Source: Sphingomonas sp. HMP9 (GTDB taxonomy: Bacteria > Pseudomonadota > Alphaproteobacteria > Sphingomonadales > Sphingomonadaceae). From it: 64,000 nt of DNA. This document shows positions 10,381 through 19,448 of the stretch, piece after piece. Location: positions 310,001 to 374,000 of the forward strand of contig NZ_AP022673.1 in the NCBI RefSeq assembly GCF_013374115.1. Direction: 5' to 3'. The first letter of the stretch is position 1. The number at the start of each line of letters is the position of its first letter. A program made the translations under genes and the position numbers. Under the pieces are notes generated by a model, which saw only the letters and a list, made by a program, of their open reading frames with translations, was not told the DNA's origin and searched no databases.

Positions 10381-11298
10381 TCAGATCGCGCCGGAGAATG
10401 TGTCACACTGCTGCGGATCGCCGCTGTCCAGCCCACGCTTGAGCCACGACTGGCGCTGTGCCGACGTCCCGTGTGTGAAGCTGTCCGGTACCACACGGCC
10501 CTGCGACTGCTTCTGCAACGTGTCGTCGCCGATCGCCTGCGCCGCGGTCATCCCTTCCTGGATATCACCCGCTTCGAGCCGCGATCGGTTCGCCGCCGCC
10601 CAGACGCCGGCATAGCAGTCCGCCTGCAGTTCAAGCCGCACCGACAATGCGTTGCCTTCGGTCTCGCTTGCCTGGCGCTGCGCTTGCTGGACCTGCGCAT
10701 TGGTGCCGAGCAGCTTCTGGATGTGATGGCCGAACTCGTGCGCGATCACATAGTCCTGCGCGAAATCGCCCTCTGCCTTGAACCGCGTCGACAGCTCGTT
10801 GAAGAAGCTGGTGTCGAGATAGATGCCCTGGTCGGTCGGGCAATAGAACGGCCCCATGGCCGATTGCGCCGCGCCGCAGCCCGAACGACCATTGCCGTCA
10901 AAGAAGACGAGTTTGGGCGCTTCGAAGCGCTGCCCGTTTTTCTGGAAGATCGCCTCCCACGTAGTGTCAGCCGAACTGAACGCGTTGCAGGCGGCCTTGC
11001 TCTCCGGCGTCAGGTTGCAGCTCGAGGCGGTATCCGTGCCGGACCGCGGCGCTCCGCTCTGCGTGGTCGGCGCGGAGGATTGCCCCCCGCCGAGCAGGCC
11101 GCCGAGGCCGCCCATGCCGCCGAACACTGCCATCAGGATCAGCACGACGACGATACCACCACAGCCAAAGCGGCTGCCGATCATAGGCAACAGCCCCATC
11201 AGCAGGCCACCGCCGCCGCCGCCAAAGCCGCCTCCGCCACCGCCCGAGCCGCGCTGGTCCTCGACGTTGATGTTCGGATCGTAATCGTCGAGCCGCAT
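10381..11298 (-). CDS. Neutral zinc metallopeptidase, YpfJ/KPN_02809 family
   Basis: A 305-residue protein starting [17 protein letters not shown], the conserved beginning of this family. A glycine-rich stretch is followed by one transmembrane segment (around residues 45-70). The C-terminal domain has the zinc motif [11 protein letters not shown] and a downstream ELQADCYAG that supplies a third ligand. The physiological substrate is unknown in the family. The start at 11298 has an upstream AGGGGC; the frame runs much further upstream without family similarity. Confidence 0.93.
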   Translation of the reverse strand: MRLDDYDPNINVEDQRGSGGGGGGFGGGGGGLLMGLLPMIGSRFGCGGIVVVLILMAVFGGMGGLGGLLGGGQSSAPTTQSGAPRSGTDTASSCNLTPESKAACNAFSSADTTWEAIFQKNGQRFEAPKLVFFDGNGRSGCGAAQSAMGPFYCPTDQGIYLDTSFFNELSTRFKAEGDFAQDYVIAHEFGHHIQKLLGTNAQVQQAQRQASETEGNALSVRLELQADCYAGVWAAANRSRLEAGDIQEGMTAAQAIGDDTLQKQSQGRVVPDSFTHGTSAQRQSWLKRGLDSGDPQQCDTFSGAI

Positions 11299-11400
11299 GA
11301 ATATGCCCCTTTTCGGTTCTGCTTGGGAACGAAATGCGCAAGGTGGCGCTAGAGTTGCAAAGCCGCGTCGCCTGCGGCGCGATAGGCGTGAGGAGTGTGC

Positions 11401-12186
11401 ATGTTCCTGAAGGGCAAGACTGCGGTCATCACCGGATCCACTTCCGGCATCGGCCTTGCTTACGCCAAGGCTTTCGCTGCCGAGGGCGCTGCGGTGATGC
11501 TCAACGGGTTCGGCGACGCGGACGCGATTGAGGTTGAACGGGCGGCGTTGGCACAGTCCAGCGGCGCGGCGGCGCTCTACGATCCCGCAGACATGACCAG
11601 GCCCGAAGAGATCGCCGCGATGGTCGAGCGGGCGGCGCGTGAAACCGGCAGCGTCGATATCGTCGTCAACAACGCAGGGATCCAGCATGTTGCGGGGATC
11701 GCCGAGTTCCCCATCGACAAGTTTGACGCGATCATCGCGATCAACCTGTCCTCGGCTTGGCACATGATGCGTGCCGCCGTGCCGTACATGCGGGCGAAGG
11801 GCTGGGGTCGGATCATCTCGACCGCGTCGGCGCACTCGCTCGTCGCGAGCCCCAACAAGTCCGCCTACGTCATGGCCAAGCACGCGATCGCCGGCCTTAC
11901 CAAGACGATCGCGCTGGAGACCGCGACCGACGGCATCACCGTCAACTGCATCTCGCCAGGCTATGTCTGGACGCCGCTGGTCGAGAATCAGATTCCCGAT
12001 ACGATGGCGGCGCGCGGCATGACGCGCGACCAGGTGATGAACGACGTCCTGCTCGCCGCGCAACCGACCAAGGCGTTCGTCACGCCCGAACAGGTCGCGG
12101 CGTTCGCCCTGTTCCTGTGTCGCGAGGAGGCCAAGGCGATTACCGGCGCGAACCTGTCGATGGACGGCGGCTGGACGGCCGCATGA
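11401..12186 (+). CDS. bdhA: 3-hydroxybutyrate dehydrogenase (short-chain dehydrogenase)
   Basis: A 261-residue classical SDR. It has the cofactor motif TGSTSGIG, the structural NNAG ([11 protein letters not shown]), the catalytic serine in [17 protein letters not shown] with Y-x3-K (YVMAK), and [17 protein letters not shown], a segment typical of D-3-hydroxybutyrate dehydrogenases. It interconverts 3-hydroxybutyrate and acetoacetate in polyhydroxybutyrate or ketone-body turnover. ATG at 11401 was chosen because AGGAG ends five bases upstream. The gene is divergent from the zinc peptidase. Confidence 0.9.
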   Translation: MFLKGKTAVITGSTSGIGLAYAKAFAAEGAAVMLNGFGDADAIEVERAALAQSSGAAALYDPADMTRPEEIAAMVERAARETGSVDIVVNNAGIQHVAGIAEFPIDKFDAIIAINLSSAWHMMRAAVPYMRAKGWGRIISTASAHSLVASPNKSAYVMAKHAIAGLTKTIALETATDGITVNCISPGYVWTPLVENQIPDTMAARGMTRDQVMNDVLLAAQPTKAFVTPEQVAAFALFLCREEAKAITGANLSMDGGWTAA

Positions 12187-12247
12187 GTCGAGCGGTCTGC
12201 GCGAGAATGTGATTGTCGTACAGCATCTTAGGGGGCTAGCTTCGGAT

Positions 12248-12913
12248 ATGGACATCAAGTCGACGACGAAGCGGACATGGTTGGCCACTGGGGCCTGTAT
12301 CGTGCTGGCCGGGTGTGGCGCGAGCGCGTCGCGTGCCGCCGTGGTGGGCGCTGGCGCGGGATCCCCGCTCGATACCGACCGCGACACCGATTGGCGGCGG
12401 GTCGCGACGGTGGCGGACCGTGCCCGGCTGCGGGGATGGCGCGGGGCATGGGTCGACGCGCTGGCCCAGGTGGATCGGCACGAGCTGGCGACCGACCCGA
12501 TCTTGTTCGATCCCGACCACGCACTTGCCGACGCGCTGCCGCCCGAGGGCAGTTATCGATGCCGCACCTTCAAGCTCGGCGCACGCGGCGGCGTCGGCCC
12601 GACCTATAGTGCCTCGGCGTGGTTCGCCTGCCGGATCGACTCGAGCGGTGGCACCGACGTCATCAGCTTGGTCAAGGTCGATGGGTCGCAGCGTCCGGTC
12701 GGCACGGTCTTCGCCGACACCGCCTCCCGCGCCGTGTTCCTCGGAACGATGGAGCTCGGCGATGAAAAGCGGCCGATGCGCTACGGCCGCGACGCCAATC
12801 GCGACATGGCCGGGCTGATCGAGAGGATCGGCACGCAGCGTTGGCGCGTCGTGCTGCCATATCCGCGGTTCGAGTCGGTGCTGGACGTCGTCGAACTCGT
12901 ACCCGCGGCTTAG
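12248..12913 (+). CDS. DUF4893 domain lipoprotein
   Basis: A 221-residue lipoprotein: the N-terminus is a signal peptide ending in the lipobox VLAGC (cysteine near residue 19). The rest contains [38 protein letters not shown], and [18 protein letters not shown] with a final [12 protein letters not shown], matching the DUF4893 family found in sphingomonads. Function unknown; the lipobox predicts membrane anchoring. Its last four bases overlap the end of the convergent gene at 12910. Confidence 0.82.
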   Translation: MDIKSTTKRTWLATGACIVLAGCGASASRAAVVGAGAGSPLDTDRDTDWRRVATVADRARLRGWRGAWVDALAQVDRHELATDPILFDPDHALADALPPEGSYRCRTFKLGARGGVGPTYSASAWFACRIDSSGGTDVISLVKVDGSQRPVGTVFADTASRAVFLGTMELGDEKRPMRYGRDANRDMAGLIERIGTQRWRVVLPYPRFESVLDVVELVPAA

Positions 12914-13545
12914 TGGACGGGCGCCAACGCAGCGGTGGCTACAACCGCTGCTGAATTTGCCCCGGTAGCACGAGTCGGGAGGAGTGGTGGCAGGCTCGCG
13001 AGGTACGCCTTCCCGTGCAGCCCGACCGGCGTGACACGCCCGATGTTCTCGGCCTGGACCGCCTTCAGGTAGGAGCGCGGTTTTTTCATCAGTTTCGGCT
13101 GATCCAGCCCGGTCAATCCGACGATCCGCGCGGCTTCCTTCACGAACGTCACGCAATTGTGCTCGGACAGGCGGTAGACGCTGTCGGGCTTGCCCTCGCT
13201 CCAAGCGTCGACGAGTCGCAGAACCGCACGATACTGCGTGTCGCTCATCACGACCGAGAATTGCGCATCGCTGCCGGCGACATAGCCTGGTTTCGCGATG
13301 TCGAGCTTGCCCGCGACCGGCCCCATCAACAGCGCGGGCGAAACGGTCTTCGCGGTGAAACCCGCGTTCGTATCGACCGGGGTGCCGCCCGCATCGGGCA
13401 TCCCGCGTAACGTGAAGAACGCGTGCGGGAAGCTGTTGCCGAGTTCGTGGCTCCAGAAAGTGATCGTCACTGCCGCGTGCGCGGGCAGCGCGACTCCGCA
13501 GCACAAAGACAACAGGGCGAGCATGCGGATCAAGGATCTCATCAT
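12910..13545 (-). CDS. Secreted hypothetical protein with HNC motif
   Basis: A 211-residue protein with a clear signal peptide (MLALLSLCCGVALPAHAA). The mature part contains TITFWSHELGNSFPHAFFTLRG and, near residue 130, YRLSEHNCVTFVKEAARIVG. The Asn-Cys with flanking His residues resembles NlpC/P60-like or DUF4105-like thiol hydrolases, but this is only a resemblance. It ends by overlapping the DUF4893 gene by four bases. Function unknown; a periplasmic location is likely. Confidence 0.75.
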   Translation of the reverse strand: MMRSLIRMLALLSLCCGVALPAHAAVTITFWSHELGNSFPHAFFTLRGMPDAGGTPVDTNAGFTAKTVSPALLMGPVAGKLDIAKPGYVAGSDAQFSVVMSDTQYRAVLRLVDAWSEGKPDSVYRLSEHNCVTFVKEAARIVGLTGLDQPKLMKKPRSYLKAVQAENIGRVTPVGLHGKAYLASLPPLLPTRATGANSAAVVATAALAPVH

Positions 13546-13646
13546 TCGATGCTATCTTCGAATTGTCAGCCTTACCAGCGAGATGCGTCTGATATGGATC
13601 AGTGCTGCGGGGTAGTTTCGTCGGTCGCCGCAGGGGGCGAAGCGGA

Positions 13647-14585
13647 CTAGGCCAGCGTGGCATCCTCGCGCTTCTCCGGCCGGATATAGATGGACGACAG
13701 CATCGGGACCGCGGCGCGCAATTCGGCTTCCATCGCCTCGATCATCGTTTCGCCGTCGCCCATCGTCACCGAATCGTCGAAGTCGGCGCTGATCGCTGCA
13801 AAGATACTCTCGGGCGCGGTGTGGATCGTGCGGACATGGTTGACCGAGACGATCGCGGGATGCGCCGCAACGATCGTGCGGATCGTCGCGATAACTGCCG
13901 GGTCGGCCCGCTCGCCGATCAGGAGGCCCTTCGATTCGCGCGCCAGCAGCACCGCGACCAGCGCGAGGATCAGGCCGATCGCGATCGAGGCGGCGCCATC
14001 GATCCGCGGGTCGTTGAACGCATGGCTGGCCCAGATCCCGATCCCGGCGATGAGGAGACCCGCCAGCGCCGCGGAATCCTCGAACAGCACGATGAAGCCT
14101 GCCGGATCCTTCGACCGGTGGATCGCCGCCCACCAGCCCATATCGCCCTTGGACTTCGCGAACTCGCGAACCGCGATCGTCCAGCTGCTTCCTTCCAGCG
14201 CGAACGATATCGCAAGAACCACGTAGTTTATGGTCGGGCTGGTGAGTGGTTCGGGCTCCTGGATATGCCGCCAGCCCTCGAAGATCGATACGCCCGCGCC
14301 GATCGCGAAGATCAGGATCGCGACGACGAACGCCCAGAAGTAGAGTTCGCGGCCATAGCCGAACGGATGGGCCTCGTCGGCCGGGCGTTTGGCCTTGCGC
14401 TGGCCATAGAGCAGTAGGATTTGGTTGCCGCTGTCGACCACCGAGTGGAAGCCTTCGGTCAGCATCGACGACGATCCGGTCATCCCGGCCGCGACGAATT
14501 TGGCGACGCCGATCCCGAGATTGGCGGCGAGGGCGCCGTAGAGGACGATGTCGTCCTTGATGCGAGCGGTCAGTGTCTTGGCCAT
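13647..14585 (-). CDS. Cation diffusion facilitator (CDF) family transporter
   Basis: A 312-residue membrane protein with about six hydrophobic segments. Helix II carries TEGFHSVVDSGNQ (H-x3-D) and helix V carries ALAGLLIAGIGIW preceded by FEDSAA (E-D), the paired metal sites of CDF exporters. The C-terminal part (VNHVRTIHTAPESIFAAISADF) is the cytoplasmic ferredoxin-like domain. Such proteins export divalent metals against protons. The metal (Zn, Mn, Fe or Co) cannot be told from the sequence. Confidence 0.9.
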   Translation of the reverse strand: MAKTLTARIKDDIVLYGALAANLGIGVAKFVAAGMTGSSSMLTEGFHSVVDSGNQILLLYGQRKAKRPADEAHPFGYGRELYFWAFVVAILIFAIGAGVSIFEGWRHIQEPEPLTSPTINYVVLAISFALEGSSWTIAVREFAKSKGDMGWWAAIHRSKDPAGFIVLFEDSAALAGLLIAGIGIWASHAFNDPRIDGAASIAIGLILALVAVLLARESKGLLIGERADPAVIATIRTIVAAHPAIVSVNHVRTIHTAPESIFAAISADFDDSVTMGDGETMIEAMEAELRAAVPMLSSIYIRPEKREDATLA

Positions 14586-14722
14586 GGCGCCGTCCTACAC
14601 GAGGGGGCGAGGTTGGAAAGGGTAGGCTTAGCAGCGGGTTGGGACGCGTCGACGGGCGTGAGGTTCGTGGGATCGCCGGTAAGTAGCGGAGCGCGCGCGG
14701 CACCGTCCTGAAAAACAGGAAT

Positions 14723-14753
14723 ACCCGCCGATGGACGCGCCATCGGCAGGTAC
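14723..14753 (-). terminator. Probable terminator of the 54-aa gene
   Basis: Downstream of the stop at 14785, the minus strand forms an ACC-TGCCGATGG stem with CCATCGGC-GGGT and a CGCGT loop, followed by TATTCCTGTTTTTC. The stem is strong, but the T run begins seven bases after it, so efficiency is uncertain. Confidence 0.5.
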
Positions 14754-14784
14754 CTTTCCTCCCCAGGAAACTGTTTGAAGCGGT

Positions 14785-14949
14785 TTAGCCGAGTCGGCCC
14801 AGGCGGTGGTACAGCGCACTCATCCGCGTCAGCCGCTCGTCGTCGATCGAGGTCTTGCTGATCATCTCGCCGAGCACTTCCTTCATCAGCGCGAAATCAT
14901 TGGTCGAGAAGACGGCGCGGGCACGGGGTTGTTCGGTCGTCGTCTGCAT
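14785..14949 (-). CDS. Small hypothetical protein (54 aa)
   Basis: Not recognised. ATG at 14949 follows a strong ribosome binding site (AAGGAGG, seven bases upstream). The protein is hydrophilic, with helix-forming segments FALMKEVLGEMISK and DDERLTRMSALYHRLGRLG and no membrane segment. It is divergent from the ScfR-type regulator (195 bp between starts), so it might share its control region. The good SD and following terminator-like hairpin support a real gene. Confidence 0.65.
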   Translation of the reverse strand: MQTTTEQPRARAVFSTNDFALMKEVLGEMISKTSIDDERLTRMSALYHRLGRLG

Positions 14950-15143
14950 GGCTTGCCTCCTTCGATGGTGAGATGTCTTGTCTCTCTCTTTACAGGGCGC
15001 TGTTTCGAGAGAGGCGATGCGCATTCAATACCGGGCAGAGGCGGTGCACTGGAATGCTTGACGGCAGTGCTGTGGGGTCGCGCTGTCCGGCGTCCTTGTC
15101 TTGTCCCTGTCGATCTGTAAATATCGTGACAGGAGGGTTTGCG

Positions 15144-16526
15144 ATGGCGGAACGTAAATTGCTGGCGGGGCACGCGATCCGCCGCCTGCGGCGCGGGGCG
15201 GGGCTGACACAAGCGGCGATGGCGGACATGCTTGCGATCAGCCCGAGCTATCTCAACCTCGTCGAGCGCAATCAGCGGCCGATCTCGGCAACGTTGCTGA
15301 TCAAACTCGCCGAAAGCTTCGACTTCGACCCGCGCTCGCTGACCGCAGCCGAACCTGGCGGCGGCGCTGATGCGATTCGCCGACGGCTGGCCGACCCGAT
15401 GTTCGCCGACCTCGAAATCGACCGCAACGAGGTGGAGGAATGGCTCGCCAGCGCGCCGGGTGGCGCGGCGGCGTTCGCCCGCGTGTTCGACCGGATCGGC
15501 GGCGGCGCGGTGGTCGAGGCTGGCGACGATCCGGTGACGCTGGTCCGGCGCGAGATCGAGCGCTGGCGTAATCACTTCGCCGACCTCGACGCCACGGCCG
15601 AGGCGTTGGCGGACGAGTTGCGGCTGGGGGCCGGGGACCTTTATGGCGCGATCGCCGAGCGATTGCGGGCGAGGCACGGTCTCACGATCCGCGTTCTGCC
15701 AGCGGACGTCCTGCCGGACACGCTGCGACGCCTGGACCTGCACGCGCGTCAGTTGCAGCTGAGCGAGATGCTCGATCCTGCATCGCGCACGTTCGCGGTC
15801 GCGTTCCAGCTCGGCCAGATCGAGGCGAAGGCGGAGGTCGATGCGCTGGCGAAGGGCGCGGGGTTCACCGATCGCGCCGCGGAGCGGCTCTATCGCCGCC
15901 ACCTGCTCGGCTATTTCGCCGCCGCGCTGATGATGCCGTATGCGCGCTTCCTGCGGGGGTGCGAGACGACAGGGTACGACATCGAACTGTTGCAACGCCG
16001 GTTCGGCGCGGGCTTCGAACAGGTCGCGCATCGGCTGACGACGCTGCAACGGGTTGGCGCACGCGGGCTGTCGTTCTTCATGATCCGGATCGATCGCGCG
16101 GGGCAGGCGTCGAAACGCTATCCCGGCGCGAGCGGCGCGGCGTTGGTCGAGGCGGACGGGCGGTGTCCGCTGTGGCGCCTGCATCATGCGTTTGATCGGC
16201 CGGGCAGCCTGATGGTGCAGCTCGTGGAGCTGGAAGACGGCGCGCGCTGGCTGACGATGGCACGCACCGTGACGCCGCAAGGGAGCCGCTTCGGCGCGGT
16301 ACAGGCGGAGTTCGCGATCGGCCTCGGGGTTGCTGCGGCGCAAGCGGGTGTGCTGGCGGCCGCGAGCGGGCTCGATCTGGCTGGTCGGGCGATGCCGATC
16401 GGCCTTGGGTGCCGTGCGTGTTTTCGAACCGACTGCCCGCAACGCTCGATTGCCCCGGCGGGGCGGGCCTTGCTGATCAACGAGCGCGAACGGCGGACTT
16501 CCGCGCTGACGTTCGCAGGGGACTAG
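15144..16526 (+). CDS. XRE-family short-chain fatty acyl regulator (ScfR/RamB type)
   Basis: A 460-residue protein. Residues 8-65 are a Cro/CI helix-turn-helix (IRRLRRGAGLTQAAMADMLA, ISPSYLNLVERNQRPIS). The middle carries an IrrE/ImmA-like region (YRRHLLGYFAAALMMPYARF) without an intact HExxH. The C-terminal domain has the ScfR cysteine pattern CRACFRTDCPQR. In this family (RamB, MccR, PrpC-linked regulators) the C-terminal part senses acyl-CoA and the protein controls acetate, propionate or glyoxylate genes. ATG at 15144 follows AGGAGGG by six bases. No obvious acyl-CoA target gene is adjacent, so targets are unknown. Confidence 0.88.
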   Translation: MAERKLLAGHAIRRLRRGAGLTQAAMADMLAISPSYLNLVERNQRPISATLLIKLAESFDFDPRSLTAAEPGGGADAIRRRLADPMFADLEIDRNEVEEWLASAPGGAAAFARVFDRIGGGAVVEAGDDPVTLVRREIERWRNHFADLDATAEALADELRLGAGDLYGAIAERLRARHGLTIRVLPADVLPDTLRRLDLHARQLQLSEMLDPASRTFAVAFQLGQIEAKAEVDALAKGAGFTDRAAERLYRRHLLGYFAAALMMPYARFLRGCETTGYDIELLQRRFGAGFEQVAHRLTTLQRVGARGLSFFMIRIDRAGQASKRYPGASGAALVEADGRCPLWRLHHAFDRPGSLMVQLVELEDGARWLTMARTVTPQGSRFGAVQAEFAIGLGVAAAQAGVLAAASGLDLAGRAMPIGLGCRACFRTDCPQRSIAPAGRALLINERERRTSALTFAGD

Positions 16527-16543
16527 GGGCGGCTCTCAAACTG

Positions 16544-16593
16544 CTCCTCCCCCGTCAGGGGGAGGTGGCACCGAAGGTGACGGAGGGGGAGGA
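16544..16593. repeat. Repeat, family B
   Basis: CTCCTCCCCCGTCAGGGGGAG is a palindrome; it is followed by GTGGCACCGAAGGTGACGG and AGGGGGAGGA. It shares its word order with the elements at 47159 and 62861. It lies between the convergent regulator and aldo/keto reductase genes. Confidence 0.75.
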
Positions 16594-16671
16594 CATCGAG
16601 CGGAAGTTTCGCTCATTCCGTCCTACTGGCAAACGTAAGACATCTCCCATGGGCAGAGGACTGTCGTCAGC

Positions 16672-17619
16672 TCACGCGCCGGCGTCGGTCAACGCGTCCA
16701 ACTGGTCTTTCGACAGTTCGAGCGTCATGGCAGGAAGCAGGTCTTCAATCTGCCTAACGCTCGTGGCGCTGGCGATAGGCGCCGTAATGCCGGGCTGCGC
16801 GATCAACCATGCCAGCGCAACCTGTGCATGCGTCGCGCCGGTGGATTCGGTTACCGAGTCCATCGCTTCAAGGACCGCCTTGCCTTTGCCTTCGAGAAGC
16901 TCATCCATCCTGCCGCCGCGGACGCTCTGGCCAAGATCCTCCTTGGTCCGATACTTGCCGGTCAGGAAACCCGACGCCAACCCGTAATAGGGCAGCACGC
17001 CGATATTTTCGGTAACGCAATAATCCTGCAACTCGCCTTCGAACTTGGTGCGGCTGACCAGGTTATATTCGGGCTGGAGCACGTGATAGCGCGGCAGGTC
17101 TGACGCCTTGGCAGCGTCGACAGCCGACTTGAGACGTGCGGCATGGAAGTTGGAGGCGCCGATGACGCGGACCTTGCCAGCGTGGACGAGCTTGCCGAAC
17201 GCTTCGAGGACGGCGTCCTGCGACACATCCTCATCGTCCTGATGCGCGTGATACAAGTCGATGCGATCGGTGCCGAGCCGCTTCAGCGAGGCGTCCGCGG
17301 CGGCGGCGATGCGCGCTGGGGCAAGCTTCTCGCCACCCTCGCCGGGCAACATACCGACCTTGGTCGCGATCAGCACGTCATCGCGCTTGCCGCTGGCCTT
17401 CAGCCACTCGCCGATCATGGTTTCGGACTCGCCGCCCTTATGCCCGTCGACCCAGGCCGAATAGATGTCGGCGGTATCGATCATCGTGCCGCCGCCGGCG
17501 ACGAACGCGTCGAGCACCGCGAAGCTCGCGGCTCGGTCTGCGGTCCAGCCGAACACGTTGCCCCCTAGAATTAGTGGGGCGATCTTCAAATCGGTCGAGC
17601 CGAGGCGGCGGAGGGTCAT
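16672..17619 (-). CDS. Aldo/keto reductase
   Basis: A 315-residue TIM-barrel oxidoreductase. Family features are the N-terminal LRRLGSTDLKIAPLILGGNVFGW, the catalytic D and Y in MIDTADIYSAW, the K in DDVLIATKVG, and LDLYHAHQDD-type barrel strands (DRIDLYHAHQDDED). The C-terminal ASATSVRQIEDLL binds NADPH. Substrate not predictable. Its ATG overlaps the stop of the small lipoprotein gene upstream (ATGA), so both are likely translated from one mRNA. Confidence 0.92.
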   Translation of the reverse strand: MTLRRLGSTDLKIAPLILGGNVFGWTADRAASFAVLDAFVAGGGTMIDTADIYSAWVDGHKGGESETMIGEWLKASGKRDDVLIATKVGMLPGEGGEKLAPARIAAAADASLKRLGTDRIDLYHAHQDDEDVSQDAVLEAFGKLVHAGKVRVIGASNFHAARLKSAVDAAKASDLPRYHVLQPEYNLVSRTKFEGELQDYCVTENIGVLPYYGLASGFLTGKYRTKEDLGQSVRGGRMDELLEGKGKAVLEAMDSVTESTGATHAQVALAWLIAQPGITAPIASATSVRQIEDLLPAMTLELSKDQLDALTDAGA

Positions 17620-17819
17620 CGGGTCTGATCGCTTTGATTCGAGGGTGTTTCGGTTTCGTCAGGCGCGCTGACAACCGCGTTCAGGTCGATGCTGTTCGCA
17701 TCGAGCATTGCCGCAGCTTCGTTCAGCTGATGCGCTTCGTCGGTGGTGGTCGCGCCCCGGTCCTTCGCGGGCGAACAGGCCGCCAATGCGGAAATCGGAA
17801 ACAGAACCCCCACCGTCAC
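17616..17819 (-). CDS. Small lipoprotein (67 aa)
   Basis: With GTG at 17819 as start, the protein begins MTVGVLFPISALAACSPAKD, a short signal peptide with lipobox LAAC. The remaining about 50 residues are acidic and polar (TDEAHQLNEAAAMLDANSID). It overlaps the aldo/keto reductase start by four bases. The frame is open further upstream, but only this start places a lipobox correctly. Function unknown. Confidence 0.62.
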   Translation of the reverse strand: MTVGVLFPISALAACSPAKDRGATTTDEAHQLNEAAAMLDANSIDLNAVVSAPDETETPSNQSDQTR

Positions 17820-17825
17820 ACCATC

Positions 17826-17845
17826 ATGCCAGCCAACGCTGGCAT
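17826..17845. repeat. Short perfect hairpin (ATGCCAGC/GCTGGCAT)
   Basis: Two 8-bp perfect arms flank CAAC, seven bases upstream (minus strand) of the GTG start of the small lipoprotein. It resembles a single arm of the family A repeats and may affect the leader of that mRNA. Confidence 0.55.
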
Positions 17846-17930
17846 CTTTACGGGCAGGTCGTTTTGACCCGAACCGGACGACCTCAGCGCGCGCTGAGGT
17901 GGCGGACGAGTGGGGGCGCCTTCGCAAGGG

Positions 17931-18302
17931 TTAGTCCTTGATCGCGTTGCCGGCGCGGGTCAGCGCGTTGCCGGTGGCGTCGGCGGCGCGGTCTGCACCG
18001 TTGCTGATCGCGGCGCCGGTACGGTCTGCGCCGGCTTCGACCCGGTCACCGGCGCGGTCGGCCTTGGCGTCGAGATGATCGGTCGAGTTGTCCATCTTGG
18101 CGCCGGCATTGTCGAGCGAACGCTCGGCCGAGCCAAGCGCGCGATCGCTTGCGGCGCTGACGTCGTCGACGGCGTTGGTAGTGGTTGCGCTGGCATCGGC
18201 GGCAATGGCGTTGGCAGCCTGTGCGGTCTGGTCCTGTGCGTTGTTGCTGCAGGCGGCGAGACCGGCGGTCAGTGCCAGGGCGGGGATCAGGAACTTCTTC
18301 AT
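17931..18302 (-). CDS. Lipoprotein with repetitive Ala/Asp helical body
   Basis: A 123-residue protein with signal peptide MKKFLIPALALTAGLAAC (lipobox LAAC) and a mature part dominated by Ala, Asp, Asn and Arg in an irregular roughly 11-residue rhythm (SAERSLDNAGAKMDN, DHLDAKADRAGDRVEAGAD). The composition resembles LEA/CsbD-like stress proteins and predicts amphipathic helix or disorder. It is divergent from the ArsR-methyltransferase gene. Function unknown; outer-membrane anchoring is likely from the lipobox. Confidence 0.75.
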   Translation of the reverse strand: MKKFLIPALALTAGLAACSNNAQDQTAQAANAIAADASATTTNAVDDVSAASDRALGSAERSLDNAGAKMDNSTDHLDAKADRAGDRVEAGADRTGAAISNGADRAADATGNALTRAGNAIKD

Positions 18303-18458
18303 AGGTATCTACTCCCGTGGATGTCGTCTTGTGGACCAGCGATAGCCCGGCCCATAGCGCAATCGAACGCGGGTAGAGCGTTTCCGATCCGTCACGGCCG
18401 ACGCGATGCGACAAGTTGTCGGGGCATAAGTTCGGCAAGACGGAAGCTCACGCCCGCG

Positions 18459-18487
18459 TTGACGTCATATAAAGAATTCTTTATATG
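18459..18487 (+). promoter_or_regulatory. Promoter and 22-bp palindromic operator of the metF-metH operon
   Basis: 18466-18487 is a perfect 22-bp palindrome, half-site CATATAAAGAA. It overlaps a promoter-like pair: TTGACG at 18459 and TATATG at 18482 with 17 bp between. The palindrome covers the spacer and the -10 element, ideal for repression. It ends seven bases before the ATG of the ArsR-type regulator, so autoregulation by that protein is the natural reading. The predicted transcription start would fall nearly at the ATG, giving a leaderless or near-leaderless mRNA. Confidence 0.8.
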
Positions 18488-18494
18488 TCGTGGC

Positions 18495-19448
18495 ATGACG
18501 ATGGCGCTCGAAATCTTCCGTGCTCTGGCGGACGCGACGCGGCTGCGGATACTCGCGCTGTTGCGGCGGATGGAGCTGTCGGTCGGCGAGCTTGCGCAGG
18601 TCCTCGGACAGAGCCAGCCGCGCGTGTCGCGGCATGTGAAGATTCTGTGCGATGCCGGTCTCGCGGAACGTCGCAAGGAGGGGAGCTGGGTGTTCGTGGC
18701 CCTTGGCGCCTCGGACGTCGTCGAGCCGGTCGCGGGGGCACTCGATGCCTGGGCGAAGACCGAGCCGGATCACTGGGCAGTGGCGGACGCCGCGCGGCTT
18801 GCGGCGGTGCGCGCCGACCGCGCGGCCAGCGCGGCGGCGTGGTTCGAGGGACATGCCGACGAGTGGGATGCGATCCGGTCGCTGCACGTTGCCGATAGCG
18901 AGGTCGAGGCGGCTATGGCTGCGGTGCTGGGCGACGCGTCGATCGGTACGCTGATCGACATCGGTACGGGGACCGGGCGAATGCTCGAGCTGTTCGGCGG
19001 CCGGGCGACGGTCGCGCTCGGAATCGATCGCAGTTCGGAAATGCTGCGACTGGCGCGCGCCAAGCTGCACGACATGACGCACGCCGAGCTGCGGCAGGCG
19101 GATCTGTATGCGCTGCCGATGGCGGATGCCGCGGCCGATGTCGCGATCCTGCATCACGTCCTGCATTTCGCACAGCAGCCTGGCGCTGCTGTGAGCGAGG
19201 CCGCGCGCGTGCTGGCGCCGGGCGGCCGGTTGCTGATCGCCGATTTTGCGAGCCACGACCGTGAGGACCTCAGGGTGCGCGACGCCCATACGCGCCTCGG
19301 CTTTGCGGACGAGCAGATGGCGGTTTGGTTCGAGGCGGCAGGATTGCAGACCGTGCGGATCGAGACGCTCGAGGGCGGCGAGTTGACGGTGAAATTATGG
19401 CTCGGCCGGAAGGTCGGCGCGAGCTTGCGTGAGGTGAAGGCGGCATGA
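18495..19448 (+). CDS. ArsR-family regulator fused to a SAM-dependent methyltransferase domain
   Basis: A 317-residue protein. Residues 1-95 are an ArsR winged helix (LEIFRALADATRLRILALL, VLGQSQPRVSRHVKIL) without the CxC metal site of metal sensors. Residues about 145-300 are a class I methyltransferase domain with motif I LIDIGTGTGRMLELF and LHHVLHFAQQPGAA. In proteobacteria this architecture occurs beside methionine-cycle genes and is thought to sense S-adenosylmethionine or S-adenosylhomocysteine (SahR-like). It overlaps metF (ATGA) and is preceded by a palindromic operator, supporting that role. The second ATG at 18501 is an alternative start. Confidence 0.9.
   Translation: MTMALEIFRALADATRLRILALLRRMELSVGELAQVLGQSQPRVSRHVKILCDAGLAERRKEGSWVFVALGASDVVEPVAGALDAWAKTEPDHWAVADAARLAAVRADRAASAAAWFEGHADEWDAIRSLHVADSEVEAAMAAVLGDASIGTLIDIGTGTGRMLELFGGRATVALGIDRSSEMLRLARAKLHDMTHAELRQADLYALPMADAAADVAILHHVLHFAQQPGAAVSEAARVLAPGGRLLIADFASHDREDLRVRDAHTRLGFADEQMAVWFEAAGLQTVRIETLEGGELTVKLWLGRKVGASLREVKAA

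Noticed and set aside
11326-11350. EcfG-like site GGAAC-N16-CGCT before bdhA
   Set aside because: One mismatch in the four-base -10; too weak to call beside the perfect csbD site.
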